Shown piece after piece: positions 10,295-22,205 of a DNA stretch of 64,000 bases (position 1 is the stretch's first letter; each line of letters starts with the position of its first letter). The position numbers and the translations under genes are program-made. A model generated the notes under the pieces. That model ran no database searches, was not told the origin of the DNA, and saw nothing but the letters and a program-made list of their open reading frames with translations. This stretch comes from Panulirus ornatus (taxonomy: Eukaryota > Arthropoda > Malacostraca > Decapoda > Palinuridae). The stretch spans positions 48,011,954 to 48,075,953 of the forward strand of contig NC_092234.1 in NCBI RefSeq assembly GCF_036320965.1, in the 5' to 3' direction.

Positions 10295-11320
10295 ACGTTA
10301 CGTTACGTTACGTTATGATGGCTTACGTGAATACAGCTACGTCATGATGGCCTACGTGATCACAGTTACGTCATGGTGGCGTACGTGAGCGCAGTTACGT
10401 CGCTATGGCTTACGTGAGCGCAGTTACGTCATGATGGCTTACGTGAGCACAGTTACGTCACTGTGGCTCACGTGAGCACAGTTACGTCATGATGGCGTAC
10501 GTGAACACAGTTACGTCACTATGGCTTACGTGAGCACACAGTTACGTCACTATGGCTTACGTGAGCACACAGTTACGTCATGATGGCTTACGTGAACACA
10601 GTTACGTCATGAGGGCGCACATGAACACACAGTTACTTGTCGTGAGGGCATACGTGAACACAGTTACGTAACATGAGGGCGTACGTGAACACAGTTACGT
10701 CATGAGGGCGTACGTGAGCACACAGTTACGTATCATGAGGGCGTACGTGAACACGGTTACGTCATGAGGGCATACGTGAATACAGTTACGTCATGAGGGC
10801 GTACGTGAGCACACAGTTACGTATCATAAGGGCGTACGTGAACACAGTTACGTATCATGAGGGCGTACGTGAGCACACAGTTACGTATCCTGAGGGCGTA
10901 CGTGAACACAGTTACGTGTCATGAGGGCGTACGTGAGCACACAATTACGTATCATGAGGGCGTACGTGAGCACACAGTTACGTGTCATGAGGGCGTACGT
11001 GAGCACACAATTACGTATCATGAGGGCGTACGTGAACACAGTTACGTCATGAGGGCGTACGTGAACACACAGTTACGTGTCATGAGGGCGTACGTGAGCA
11101 CACAATTACGTATCATGAGGGCGTACGTGAGCACACAATTACGTATCATGAGGGCGTACGTGAACACACAGTTACGTCATGAGGACGTACGTGAGCACAC
11201 AATTACGTGTCATGAGGGCGTACGTGAACACACAGTTACGTGTCATGAGGGCGTACGTGAACACAGTAACGTATCATGAGGGCGTACGTGAGCACACAAT
11301 TACGTATCATGAGGGCGCTG
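10293..11320 (+). repeat. ~31-bp minisatellite rich in TTACGTCA and ACGTGA
   Basis: About 1 kb of units such as TACGTGAACACAGTTACGTC plus ATGAGGGCG, with length variants (GAACACACAG, GTTACGTATC). Nearly every unit carries TTACGT(C/A)A-like and GTACGTGA words. The left part (ATGATGGCTTACG) is more diverged than the right part. Confidence 0.95.
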
Positions 11321-11796
11321 CCTCCCTCATCCCTGTCTCCGTCGCTCAGCCATGGCGCGTGTAGGTAGTATAGGTCCGTGAGGCGTCGTTAGTGTCGTGT
11401 GGTTATAGTAGAGTAAGTAAGGGGCGTGTGAGCCCCACTAACAACAACGGGTGGCGCACACTTGTCATTGATTATCTATACTGAAGAGTCCACTGTGGCT
11501 CCGCCCGCCCGCCCGCCCCCTGTGCACCACCACCACTCAACCCCTCTCCCTCTGGCTGGACGACCACCACTGCTGCTGCTGCCCTGGCCCTTACGTGTTC
11601 CTGGTTCCTCCAGCCCTGCCCTGCCCTGCCCTGCCCTGCCCAGCCCTGCCCAGCCCTGCCCAGCCCTGCCCTGCCCTGCCCTGCCCTGCCCTGCCTTGTT
11701 GACATGGCATGCCCTCCACTGCCCCTCACCCTACTGCCTCCCTCCTCCGCCCGTATCTTCTACCCCGTTGTCCTCTCGTAGTTTTGCTCCCTGTCG

Positions 11797-11864
<68 letters not shown>

Positions 11865-12500
11865 CCGTCCGGCGGGGCTTAAGCCTCCTGCAGAAGCACT
11901 CTTCAGCTTTACTACAGACATGCTGGGCCCGCCCGCCCCTCCCGTACGTTCTCTGTCTGACGTGGAACACAAACCCACCTCGCCCACCACCCTCCTCTTC
12001 CTCCTCCTCCACCACCTTCGCAGTGTTTTGACAAAAGTCTGGCTTGACTGCTCGGGTTTACAGTGTACGGACATTTTAAGTTTACATCTCTGCCTCACCC
12101 CTTCGTTGATCTCTCCCCTTCCCCTCCCCCCCCTAATCCCCCGGTGTCCTCTCCCAGGCTGAGAATTGTCCCGTCCGTGTTTACGAAAAGGTCGTGTGGT
12201 GGTGGTGGTGGTGGTGTCAGCTGTTCCGTAACACGCCATAATATAATAAAAGAAAAAGAATTTTCTGGTTTCATTTTAATGGTTTGTCGAAAATTATCCC
12301 ACTACCCTCGGCCTTTTTTTCACCTTGTTTTCGCCTTTTTTTTCGTTTTTTTTTTTTTTTCTCCTATTAAACTATTTAATGCAAGTAGATTCTTCTCATA
12401 TTTGCATGTACTTTACCACCGGGGTTGGACGCGGTTGATGAACCCGGGGGGAAAAAAATCTCTCTGGGTCTGCGGATGACGTCAAGAGCCAGCGCGCGTG
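11321..12500. other. GC-rich low-complexity stretch, no gene supported
   Basis: Contains (CCCTG/CCCAG)n at 11607-11699 and (CT)n at 11802-11861. A strong donor-like word AGA|GTAAGT sits near 11412, but no coding exon ends there. Pyrimidine-rich sequence creates several open frames. Confidence 0.55.
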
Positions 12501-12509
12501 ACCTCCTGG

Positions 12510-12640
12510 GTCGTGTGTCCCCCCCACGGGCGAGAGTGTCCCCCCACGGGCGAGTGTGTCCCCCCACGGGCGAGAGTGTCCCCCCACGGGCGAGAGTGTC
12601 CCCCCACGGGCGAGAGTGTCCCCCCACGGGCGAGACAAAG
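12510..12640 (+). repeat. 20-bp minisatellite, ~6 units
   Basis: Unit TGTCCCCCCACGGGCGAGAG, one unit with GTG variant. Confidence 0.95.
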
Positions 12641-12730
12641 TGACGCCACTGGCTAGCGGCCTCTGGCCTGGCAAGCCCCAAGCTCATCACAGAGCCTCGG
12701 CCCTTTGTTCTTTTTCCTCACTCGCATTCG

Positions 12731-12734
<4 letters not shown>

Positions 12735-12810
<76 letters not shown>

Positions 12811-13215
12811 GGGCGCTCGCTAGTTACGACAATCCACATCTACGTTAGCTCTCTCTACGACAATCCACATCTACGTTAGCTCTCTCTACGACAATCCACA
12901 TCTAAGTTAGCTGTTATGTACAATAATATTTTACCTCGTCCGTTTGAGGATTTAAAACGTTTTGTTTTGTCCTCCTCCTCCTCCTCCTCCTCCTCCTCCT
13001 CCTCCTCCTCCTCCTCCTCCTCCCCTTCTTCTGCTGCAGGAGGGGAAGAGAGTAGGGGAGTAGGGCGCCGGAAATCCATGTTTGGCTCGCCATCCTCCTC
13101 CTCCTCCTCCTCCTCATCCTCCTCCCCTTCTTCCCCTTCTGCAGGAGGGGAAGAAAGTGGGGGAGTAGGGCGCCGGAAATCCATGTTTGGCTCGCCATCC
13201 TCCTCCTCCTCCTCC
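12735..13215 (+). repeat. (CT)n, 31-bp triplet repeat, (TCC)n and duplicated block
   Basis: (CT)n 12735-12808, three copies of CTACGACAATCCACATCTAC plus GTTAGCTCTCT (12825-12920), (TCC)n 12970-13022, then a block of about 115 bases repeated twice (GGGCGCCGGAAATCCATGTT at 13063 and 13169), each followed by TCC runs. Confidence 0.9.
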
Positions 13216-14950
13216 ATGTTTTGGCGTGTTTCCAAGGTTGGGTGGCGCGCCGTCGCCGCCGCCGCTGGCCTCCGCCATAACTTCCAGAAGCCACTAGGAC
13301 CATCTCTGGTCAAGCGTCCGTATCAACATGGAGGAAAAAAATGGAATTAGGCCATCGTCCACGCTCTAGAAGGTCCAGTACACTAGCATGTACTTCAAGA
13401 ACTCGAGGACCCTAAAGTGTAACGTATATATATGTAAACCTGGGGAATTATTGTGTACGTCAGTTTTTGATCTCAAGAAGTACCGAGTGGAGTTGACCAA
13501 GTCTTACAGACTTAAAGGATCGAACACACCCGGTTTCTTGGGGGTATCCCATGTAACGAATATTATCATAGGACGTGGCTTTTATTTATCATTCGTGGAG
13601 CGCTCGTGACCATATCTTAATAGATTATTACCGAATAAGATTTTTTGTTTCAGTAAATAATTTGTTCTGTTGAAGTTTGTAACCATTTAATAAACCCACT
13701 TAATGCATTCTAACGTAAATGAGGAATGGGTTAGGTTAGTATAACTAAGGAAGCGTTTGGCAAAGTCGTGACTATCGTACGTCAAAGCCAACATTGTTGT
13801 ACTCTTGAGCAGATTAATGATATGTGTTCCATTGCTGACGCTCGTGGCAAAGAGAAAAAAATATATATGACAGTCCAAGCTCCTGTGGCATAGTTTTCTT
13901 ACAGGAATACTAGATATTCATTTTGAAATAGTTCTTACAGGAATGCTAAATATTCATTTTGAAATAAAGTATCTTTACTACATCCAGCTAAGTCTTATTA
14001 ATAGGCTTGGGGAAACAGATTTTCCACTCTGGCACCTACGCACAGGTCTTCGCTTCTTTTTTTTTTAACGAAATTCTTCCACTCTTGCCACCTGCAGGTC
14101 ACTACCACCCTACGAACGAAATTGTCCCCCCTACCCCCTTACCCTTACCCCCCTATGTCTCGCCTGCTTCCCATGAACGAATTCGTTCATGTAAACGAAT
14201 TCGTTCCACGCTTGCCACTCGCAAGTCACCGTGTTCCGTGAACGCATTGGTCCAACTCTCTTGTGTGTCATCCGTTCAAGTTGCTGCTGCTTGGAAACGA
14301 TATTGTGGCGTCGTCGCCTTGGAAATAATTATTATTATTATTATTTCCACCCATGCAACCTGTTGAGAGAGGAGGAGCAACATTATTGAATATACATGCG
14401 TCGTCTGTGAGATTAAAGATATCGGGGTGTTTTTTCTTTATGAATTTACGTAATTGGACGTCATTAACATAAGCAGTATACACAGTAACGCATGTGCAAG
14501 TGGCAGCATTTATTTTCTTTTTAAATTTTGCAGATGTGAAAGGGCAGGGGTAAGAGATATACATTGAACTTATAGACATTTAAACTTAACACCGTTATGA
14601 CGTGAGATTTCAGTAGATATATTCACAGATACATGTCAGAACCGGTAAATGAGATGAGACTAACAAACACCGTTTTCCGTGACTGTAGAATTTGAAAGGC
14701 GAACGCGATACATTCGTGTTGGTTTTCAAAGTGCTGTTATGTTTTGAAAAAAAAAAATAAAAGAATCGTAGTCTATTTTTAAAGGTACTGAAGATTCAGT
14801 TTGTTTTTGCTGTAAAGAGAGATTTCAATTTGTAGTCTAATTTTTTTTTTTTTTTTTTTATCAGACGATCGATTTGCACATGTTTTGACCAGAGAACACT
14901 GCATTTACCCATGGAATAAGATTAAGAAAGCTTGACCTTGCTTTGGAACG
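13216..14950. other. Mostly unique stretch, no gene recognised
   Basis: Holds a 73-codon + frame at 13388-13609 without recognisable family, a minus-strand ATGGCGGAGGCC context at 13278 leading into a 53-codon Gly-rich frame, and a perfect 20-bp palindrome at 14172-14191. Confidence 0.5.
14172..14191. repeat. Perfect 20-bp palindrome
   Basis: CATGAACGAATTCGTTCATG reads the same on both strands, and ACGAATTCGT recurs at 14195-14204. Confidence 0.95.
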
Positions 14951-15085
14951 GTTATATTTATAGTCTTAAGCTGAACAACGGTTATCTTTAGTCTTAAGTT
15001 GAACAACGGTTATCTTTAGTCTTAAGCTGAACAACGGTTATCTTTAGTCTTAAGCTGAACAACGGTTATCTTGTCTTAAGCTGAA
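14950..15085 (+). repeat. 28-bp tandem repeat, ~5 units
   Basis: Unit GCTGAACAACGGTTATCTTT plus AGTCTTAA; the first unit reads ATATTTA, the last is shortened. Confidence 0.95.
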
Positions 15086-15156
15086 CACTTGTGTTCATCT
15101 ATCTTGATAGCGATCGACATAGCACGGCCAAAACACGCCCCGGTCAAAGGCCATGT

Positions 15157-15222
<66 letters not shown>

Positions 15223-15224
15223 GA

Positions 15225-15370
15225 TATCGTAAATGAACCAGGAGGGCTCCGCAGGTGTTGGTAGACCTACTCCTGAAGGTAGAGATTTTAAATGAAGAGG
15301 GAAATACATAATTAAGAAGAGAATTCCAAAGTTTGGTTGTTCAAGGGAGGAAGCATGTATCTTAACGGTC
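15225..15370 (-). mobile_element. CR1/I-type LINE C-terminal fragment
   Basis: On the minus strand the words LWNS (from CCAAACTTTGGAATTC), YVFPSS-like and F-K-STFRSR-like text match the C-terminal end of the intron 4 LINE family. It is short, with (GA)n at 15168-15218 beside it. Confidence 0.4.
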
Positions 15371-15377
15371 TGCTTTG

Positions 15378-15421
<44 letters not shown>

Positions 15422-15559
15422 CTTTTAGAACTATCGTTGATGCATAAGGAAGGCGAGAGATGTTTCAGTAGGTGGCTATAATTTGATTACAGTGGCTAGG
15501 CTTAAAAGTACATTAAAAAAAAAATGTCGCTCCTTTTTGCTCTTCTTAGTAAGTTTGTG

Positions 15560-15561
<2 letters not shown>

Positions 15562-15640
<79 letters not shown>

Positions 15641-15871
15641 CCAAACTATTCGCCATTTCCCGCGTTAGCGAGGTAGCGTTAAGAACAGAGGACTGGGCCT
15701 TTGAGGGAATATCCTCACCTGGCCCCCTTCTCTGTTCCTTTTTTTTGGGGGGGGGTGGGAAATTGAAAAAAAAAGAGGGGAGGATTTCCAGTCCCCCCAC
15801 TCCCTCCCCTCTTAGTCGCCTTCTACGACACACTGGGAATACGTGGGAAGTATTCTTTCTCCCCTATCCCC

Positions 15872-15928
<57 letters not shown>
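15562..15928 (-). mobile_element. (TA)n - SINE-like repeat copy 3 (minus) - (TA)n
   Basis: (TA)n 15562-15637; element 15638-15874 with CGCCATTTCCCGCGTTAGCG, TAAGAACAGAGGACTGGGCC, GGAGGATTTCCAGTCC, GTCGCCTTCTACGACACACT and CCCTATCCCCAGG; then (TA)n 15875-15928. Confidence 0.9.
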
Positions 15929-15929
<1 letters not shown>

Positions 15930-16592
15930 TATAAGCGCCATATTCTTGATTTGAATGTAGCTACGGAATTTTTCCCTCTGATGATCATAGTGTGTGAGAG
16001 ATGGATGTTATTATATCCTCGACTGCAAATGTTACAGTTTATAATATAATATATAAACCTTGTTGTGAGCGAGAGGGAAGTGCATTCTGGCTTACCGCTG
16101 ACATTTCATGGGAAGGAACTTTAGCTTTTGGGTTTGCGTTACTTTTTTTTGAGATACTAACATGGAACGATTTTGTTGTTCATCCTTCCGACAGATTACT
16201 GCTGTAAAGAAATAGATGAAAGAATTTTTAAGGAAGAAAAAATGTAGGTTGTATGACAACGTTTAAATTCAAAGACGGGAGGTGTACTTTTTTTAAAACA
16301 ATTTGAATTTTCCCTGCGTAGGAAGGGGGCGCGTGTGATGTAATGTGTCCTTCAGCCACACAAGCGTTTGTATTAGTTCACAGAATGGAGGGGAGGGTAA
16401 GGGGGGAAGGGTAAGCCCATTCAACTAGAGCACTGCTGAACCAAAGAGGGAGACTCTCGAAAGTGTCATGTTGACTAAGTTGTTCGTCAGGTAGTTTGAG
16501 CGTTGGGTTGTTGTCATGGGTAGATGTTTACATCTCGCATGAAATTCGTGACTGAATGAATGGTGACGCTATTTATTATTATTTTTTTATTA

Positions 16593-16629
<37 letters not shown>

Positions 16630-17050
16630 CAGTAGTAGTAGTAGTAGTAATAGTATTTGATCCAGTTGTATTTTAAGCACTTTGAGTTTTTACAAGTTAC
16701 ATTATCAGGCTCGTTGACTTCTTGAAGTAAAAGCAGTATTACCGTCATCACGTCAAGCTCAGCCAATTACATATATCCCTCTCCGCAAATGTAATTCCTG
16801 TAAGGGTCGGCAAAATAGGTCCCGGACGGAGCAATTTTCCTTGAGTTAAACCCTCACAGGCTCTTGTGACCGAGTTTGATGGCTTTACCATGGGTACAAC
16901 AAACAAGGGATAACAAGGTATGACCCTCTGTAATTGGATCGACAGGCATGGGAGGGGTCCCTGTTACCACTGTAATCCAAAAGATGTAGTAAGTACAGAA
17001 TTTTTGAATTGCTTGTAACCATGAGAAGTGCTGTGAACGGTACAGTGGTA
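15929..17050. other. Unique AT-rich stretch with TTA tract
   Basis: (TTA)n/(AGT)n at 16567-16650. No gene seen. Confidence 0.6.
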
Positions 17051-17053
17051 AGA

Positions 17054-17235
17054 TTGAAATGGACCAACGTAAGGTATACGTGATTGAAATGGACCAACGT
17101 AAGGTATACGTGATTGAAATGGACCAACGTAAGGTATACGGGATTGAAATGGAGCAACGTAAGGTATACGTGATTGAAATGGACCAACGTAAGGTATACG
17201 GGGTTGAAACGGACCAACGTAAGGTATACGTGATA
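17054..17235 (+). repeat. 30-bp tandem repeat, 6 units
   Basis: Unit GATTGAAATGGACCAACGTA plus AGGTATACGT, with few substitutions. Confidence 0.97.
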
Positions 17236-17828
17236 ATATCGCTGATAATTCTGTTGTAGATGTTGTAATATCTGAATAACAACGTTGTAGAATACGCCTG
17301 AGAAACACAAAAACGGTCGTAAATATAGCCGAAAAACGGATCGCAAACGATCGTATCGAATTACGTAACGCAACTGAAAAGGCAACGAAAACGGTCGTAA
17401 TGACCTTTTTAAATAAGAGTTCGTAACATCTCACAGACGAACCCCAAACGGTCGAACAGTAACAGTAAAAACATGACAGACGGAGCACAAGCGATCCATA
17501 CCGACTTAAAACAGCGACAGACGCAACACAGGCGATCCATACCGACTTAAAACAGCGACAGACGCCACACAAAACGATCGTCAGCGGCTGTCAAAGCGGA
17601 CACGCACCCACGGTTGCAACACGAGCACACTGCTCGATCCTTGACCGAGTAAGCCCATGTCGTGTCTGGTAACGATTTCTCGGGTATTTTGACGGATGTT
17701 TGGAGGTGGGTGGGAGGGGAAAAGTTGTGCTGACGTCAGTAGGGGGGGGGGGGGATAATATCGGATTCAGAGAACGAAGCTTAAATTAGACTCAGAGCGC
17801 GGCGTCTGCAGAATTAGATTGTTTGCGG

Positions 17829-17830
<2 letters not shown>
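17236..17830. other. Unique stretch with short duplications
   Basis: CGATCCATACCGACTTAAAA and CAGCGACAGACGCAACACAG form a 41-bp unit present twice at 17490-17573. AACGGTCGTAA-like words recur at 17310-17460. No gene seen. Confidence 0.6.
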
Positions 17831-17896
<66 letters not shown>

Positions 17897-17980
17897 TATA
17901 TGAAAAGTATCACAATTTTGCGCGTGATGAAGATGTTCCTTGGGAACTTTTCGTGTTTCATTTTCCCCGTGGACTCATAG

Positions 17981-18044
<64 letters not shown>
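17831..18044 (+). mobile_element. (TA)n - fragment of inverted-arm element - (TA)n
   Basis: (TA)n 17831-17901, then AGTATCACAATTTTGCGCGT (reverse of the 10.0 kb end), joined to CTTGGGAACTTTTCGTGTTT and CGTGGACTCATAGGAA (arm end), then (TA)n 17983-18044. The ribozyme-like core is deleted. Confidence 0.85.
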
Positions 18045-18046
<2 letters not shown>

Positions 18047-21000
18047 GGATATCGGGATTTTCCACCATATCATGTGTTTATATATTTCTTTTACTTGATA
18101 CTGCTTATACGAATTTTGGTTCTTGTAGTATGGTTTGGCCTTCAAAACATTTTGTTTTATGGTTTTGCCCAATAAACAATGGACTTTCCGTATCTTTGTA
18201 TATGTAGTATGTAAGTATGGGTATAATTGTAGTGATTTGTTACTTGTGAAGTTAGACGTGGAATGAAGAAAGTACAGGAGATACAGAGTTTGTCAACTGA
18301 TACTTGGAAATAAACACCTTATGGTTGTGGTAGAATGGGTTTGGGAAAAGAATGACTCTACACGTTAGTGGTAGCTTAAGAATTTATTATTATTATTATT
18401 GTTATTATTATTTATTATTATTATTTTTATTATTATTATTATTATTTTTATTATTATTATTATTGTTATTATTGCAGCGATAATGAGAATAGATCATGGG
18501 GGAGACATGAATTGGAGCATTTTATTTTATTGACGGTATTGAATAAGGTTTAGGGAGACATAAATTGGAGCATTTTATTTTGTTGACGGTATTGAATAAG
18601 GTTTATATATTGGCGAGGATTATGAAAGCATGCCATTTACGGTACGACAGAACCCTGAGGTATATCTCAAAGTAGCGGAAATACAGCACAACTCCACTGT
18701 TTATGACATCCAAGTGGCCTTATGTTCAGGTGAGCTGATAGAACAACGCTTAATATGAATTTATAAAAGCTTAATAGCTCAATGCTTTCAGACCAGATCA
18801 GTCTTTCAGACATTGACATTGATCACAGTGACGCTGCGCACTTTTTCATTTTCTTGAACTGAAAGAACATTTGAGAATAAACAACCAAGAAACGAGTTGA
18901 TCAAGGCCATTACAAGAAGAATTTTAAAGCGTGGAGGGAACGCATTTGTAAGCGGTAAGCGCTAAAAACGGCACTTTTGTGATGTAAAAATTCTCGTGTT
19001 TTAGTGCACATGCTTTTACGCCCAAATTATCAGATAAGAATAACCTAGTGTATAATATCCTGCCTGCATTGTTTATATAACTCTTTGAGTGATGTGATAC
19101 TATGGTGTTCGTAGATCCGTTAACTGCAGGTCGGTGCATAAATCCATAGACAAAATATAATCTCGGTCACTGTTTTTCTCGCCCCACCCCCAATTTTTTT
19201 TTTTCTTTATTAACACTACGTAGGTTGATGGTGAGGTGAAAGCATAGCATAGCAGAGATTAACATGGCCCCTTGATCGATGATAACACAAGAGTTACATA
19301 GCATACATACAGCAACAGGCTTAGCTAAGGGGTCGTATAGCTAGTAGGTCTTTTTTTGTGTTGAGTGAAAAGAAAAACATGTGTGAACTTCATTATCTAC
19401 CAAGCCGGAAATTATGTCAGGCCCAGGGGCTTTGAGGCAAAACGTTTATCTTCTAATCTTAAAATGTCGTTGTCAACAACCATTTGAGAATGAAATGACT
19501 ATACGTTGTTTGATTGAAGTTTCTCTTTTCTCCAGTTATATAATTACTGAGATGACGATTGTTGGTTTCATTATAAAAGTACTTTTTTTTACTTTTCTAA
19601 AGTTGTACATAGGTTTAGGTTTTCTAGGCATCGCTTTTGGAATTCATGTGTCACTCTGTAACGCACAGTAGCGTTCCTAGTAATGATTACAGGTTATAAT
19701 AGTGGCAGCAACACACCATAACTCGTATTTCTTCATTGTTAATCGAAATGTATTTTCTAAATACATTTTCGGCGAGGTCTGTCTTTTTCAGCATCTGGTG
19801 CCCAACAGCCAGAGGGACCATAAGTTATCCTTCTAAACGAACACGACACAAAAACGACGGCTCGCTGCCTTAGAAACCACGGCGGCTCCTCCCAGACACA
19901 CTACGGTCGATCACTGCCTGACACATCAGAACGGCTCGCTGCCTTAGAAACCACGGCGGGTCCTCCCTGACACACTACGGTGGATCACTGCCTGAAACTT
20001 GCGCCCCCATCTTAAGCTATTTAATCCTACTCCTTGTCTCAGTATTCCACAACGTAATATTTTTAATTAGGTATGGGCGGTGATTGACTTAGAGGGTATG
20101 TATGTATGTACGGACTTGAAGTTATAGATCATGGAACGAAATATTTTTTTATCATTGTTCTCATCATTTAGTCTTAAGTTATATCGACCATATAAACGAA
20201 GAGGCAATGTGGCTGGTATTCACCAAGTTATTACGATATATTTTGATGACTTGGGCAATAAAGTAAGTACACCAAGACAGAAAAACGACTTGGGAGGCAC
20301 TTACGCATAGGTATCCTACATTGTTACCATGGTGCCATTTTTAGCGCTTACCTCTCTGTGTTCTGAGTCTACGTTCCATCCACGTCTACGTTTCCTGTTC
20401 TTCTTGGTTAGATTTTGGCCTTGATGACTGGTTTCTTGGTTTTTTACTGGTCTTATATATGTTCGGTGATTTCGTGAAAATGAAATAGTGCGTAGTGGGA
20501 ATATGTCGATGTTTGGCAGACCGAGCAGCGCTATGGAGAAATATTTATTTATTTATTTATTTATTTATTTATTTTATTTTTGCTAGGAGTCGTATCCTTC
20601 TACAGCGAACATTGCTCTGTCTGTTCATGTGAACAAAATAGACGATTTGGATGGCACAGCCGATTTTATTATATGTCGGCTCCACTTTATTTTTTTCAGA
20701 TCCGCTGATTTACTGTATTTTTATTTATGGAAAAAAATGTGATTCTCAGTCGCCATTTTTTTTGCACAGCGACATGTAAATAGCTATCATAACTTGAACG
20801 TATCAAAAGAATTTTGGGTGGTTAGGGAAGTTCAGCGATGTTCTGGGTTAACCTCATATTTTTTTTTTTTTTTTTACTGATATTCTTAATTCTTATGACC
20901 GTCGCCTTAATTAATCATGTAGCATAAGATATGATTTTCTAGATCAAGTCACATCACTACTGTTTTCTGAACTCTGCCGCTGCAAAGCAAAATCATTCAG

Positions 21001-22067
21001 TATCCAGAGGCATTAAAGCTGTTTAGGTATAGTAATACTCCACCTGAGTTTGGTTGTAAAACCCCAGACAGACTTATACCACGGGTATGAGTTTGATATT
21101 CTGCGTATGTTTAAGAGATGGAGTGTGGAGCAGTAACTGAGATGTGCATGTAAAAGTATGGACGTGGGTGTATTAGCATACTTAATTGATTAGATATTGA
21201 CATTTTGAATAGATGAAATGGATTTTTTTTATTTTGATGTGGAGAGTGTGTGTCTGTTAATGTATTAGGCTGTAAAAATGGACAGCAAGTGTTATAACAC
21301 TTGAATTCGTTGGCACAAGAACAAGCTGATGAGAAGGAGCAGTCATGTAATTGAACCCTAGATTAATCATTTGGAGGCAGACAGACGAATGTCCAAACAT
21401 TTTGTAGGCAGAGGAACCTTCAAAATTTTGAAGCATGGCAGACGAAACTTCTAAAATAGGACAGCCTCTCGATTATAATGTTGGTGGACAGACCTTCAAA
21501 CCTTGATGTAGGTTGGTAAATCCTCAAAACTTGATGTAGCTAGACGAACCTGCAAAACTACATTCAGCACTCATGGGCTATCAGAATTTAATGCAAGATA
21601 CATATGGTATGGGTGTCATGACTTGCAAGTGAAAACAGGGAAATGTGAAACCCCTGAGAGTTTTTAACTCCAAATACGATTGTCAGTTATGGTGTGCAGA
21701 TATTGACACGAGACCTTTTGAGGGAGTGATCACAATGACACCAGAAATAATATACGTTTCTTTGATGAAACATACGAGTATTGATGAAACAGAAACTTCG
21801 TATTAGCTTCTTTTTATTATGGGGATGGATGTGGCAACTTGAATATGGTAACGTGGACATGGGTGTGTATGTGGTGATGCTAACTCGCGGCAAGGGATAG
21901 TAACATATATACCCCTGGTACCCTTTAATAGGGAAATGGATGGGTTCCTTTTTGAGTGGGAAGGCCCTCAATTATGCTGTACTTCCCTCTGTTGACAGAG
22001 TATAGGTATCTAAAGAAGTTAGAAATAAAATTATAAATTTTTTCTGATATAATTCTTTTTTTTTCAG
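18045..22067. other. Unique AT-rich stretch upstream of Rop exon 2 (probably intron 1 or 5' flank)
   Basis: Contains TTA tracts (18380-18475), a 53-bp direct duplication (18498-18605), a 75-bp direct duplication (19857-20000, CGGCTCGCTGCCTTAGAAAC), and no frame I recognise. I looked for an MALK-type first Rop exon ending at a phase-1 or phase-0 donor and did not find one. Confidence 0.6.
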
Positions 22068-22205
22068 AGATTATGAATGAGGTGATACAATCGAAGAAAA
22101 AATCGGCGAACACAGATTGGCGTGTGCTCGTGGTGGACCAGCTTGCCATGAGAATGGTGTCGACATGCCTAAAGATGCATGAAATCTCAGCTGAGGGCAT
22201 CACAA
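22068..22205 (+). CDS. Rop: Rop coding exon 2 (first found in the window)
   Basis: Encodes (K)IMNEVI... to EGIT plus the first base of the next Ile codon. The acceptor is a T-rich tract ending CAG at 22067; a second AG two bases on (22069) could be used instead, which would start the exon at ATT-ATG in phase 0. The donor is GTAAGT at 22206. The ATG at 22073 is probably internal, because fly and vertebrate proteins have about ten residues before the KIM motif. Confidence 0.93.

Noticed and set aside
10857..11279. HEGVREHT-type repetitive frame
   Set aside because: It lies wholly in the minisatellite; unit length varies, so the peptide shifts frame between units.
11462..12031. Ser/Pro/Leu-rich 189-codon frame
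   Set aside because: It crosses (CCCTG)n and (CT)n tracts; nothing outside low complexity supports a protein.
12876..13313. Acidic or basic low-complexity frames opposite (TCC)n, and a Gly-rich 53-codon frame from 13278 (-)
   Set aside because: These are triplet-repeat translations. The ATGGCGGAGGCC context is attractive, but no family match or donor supports an exon.
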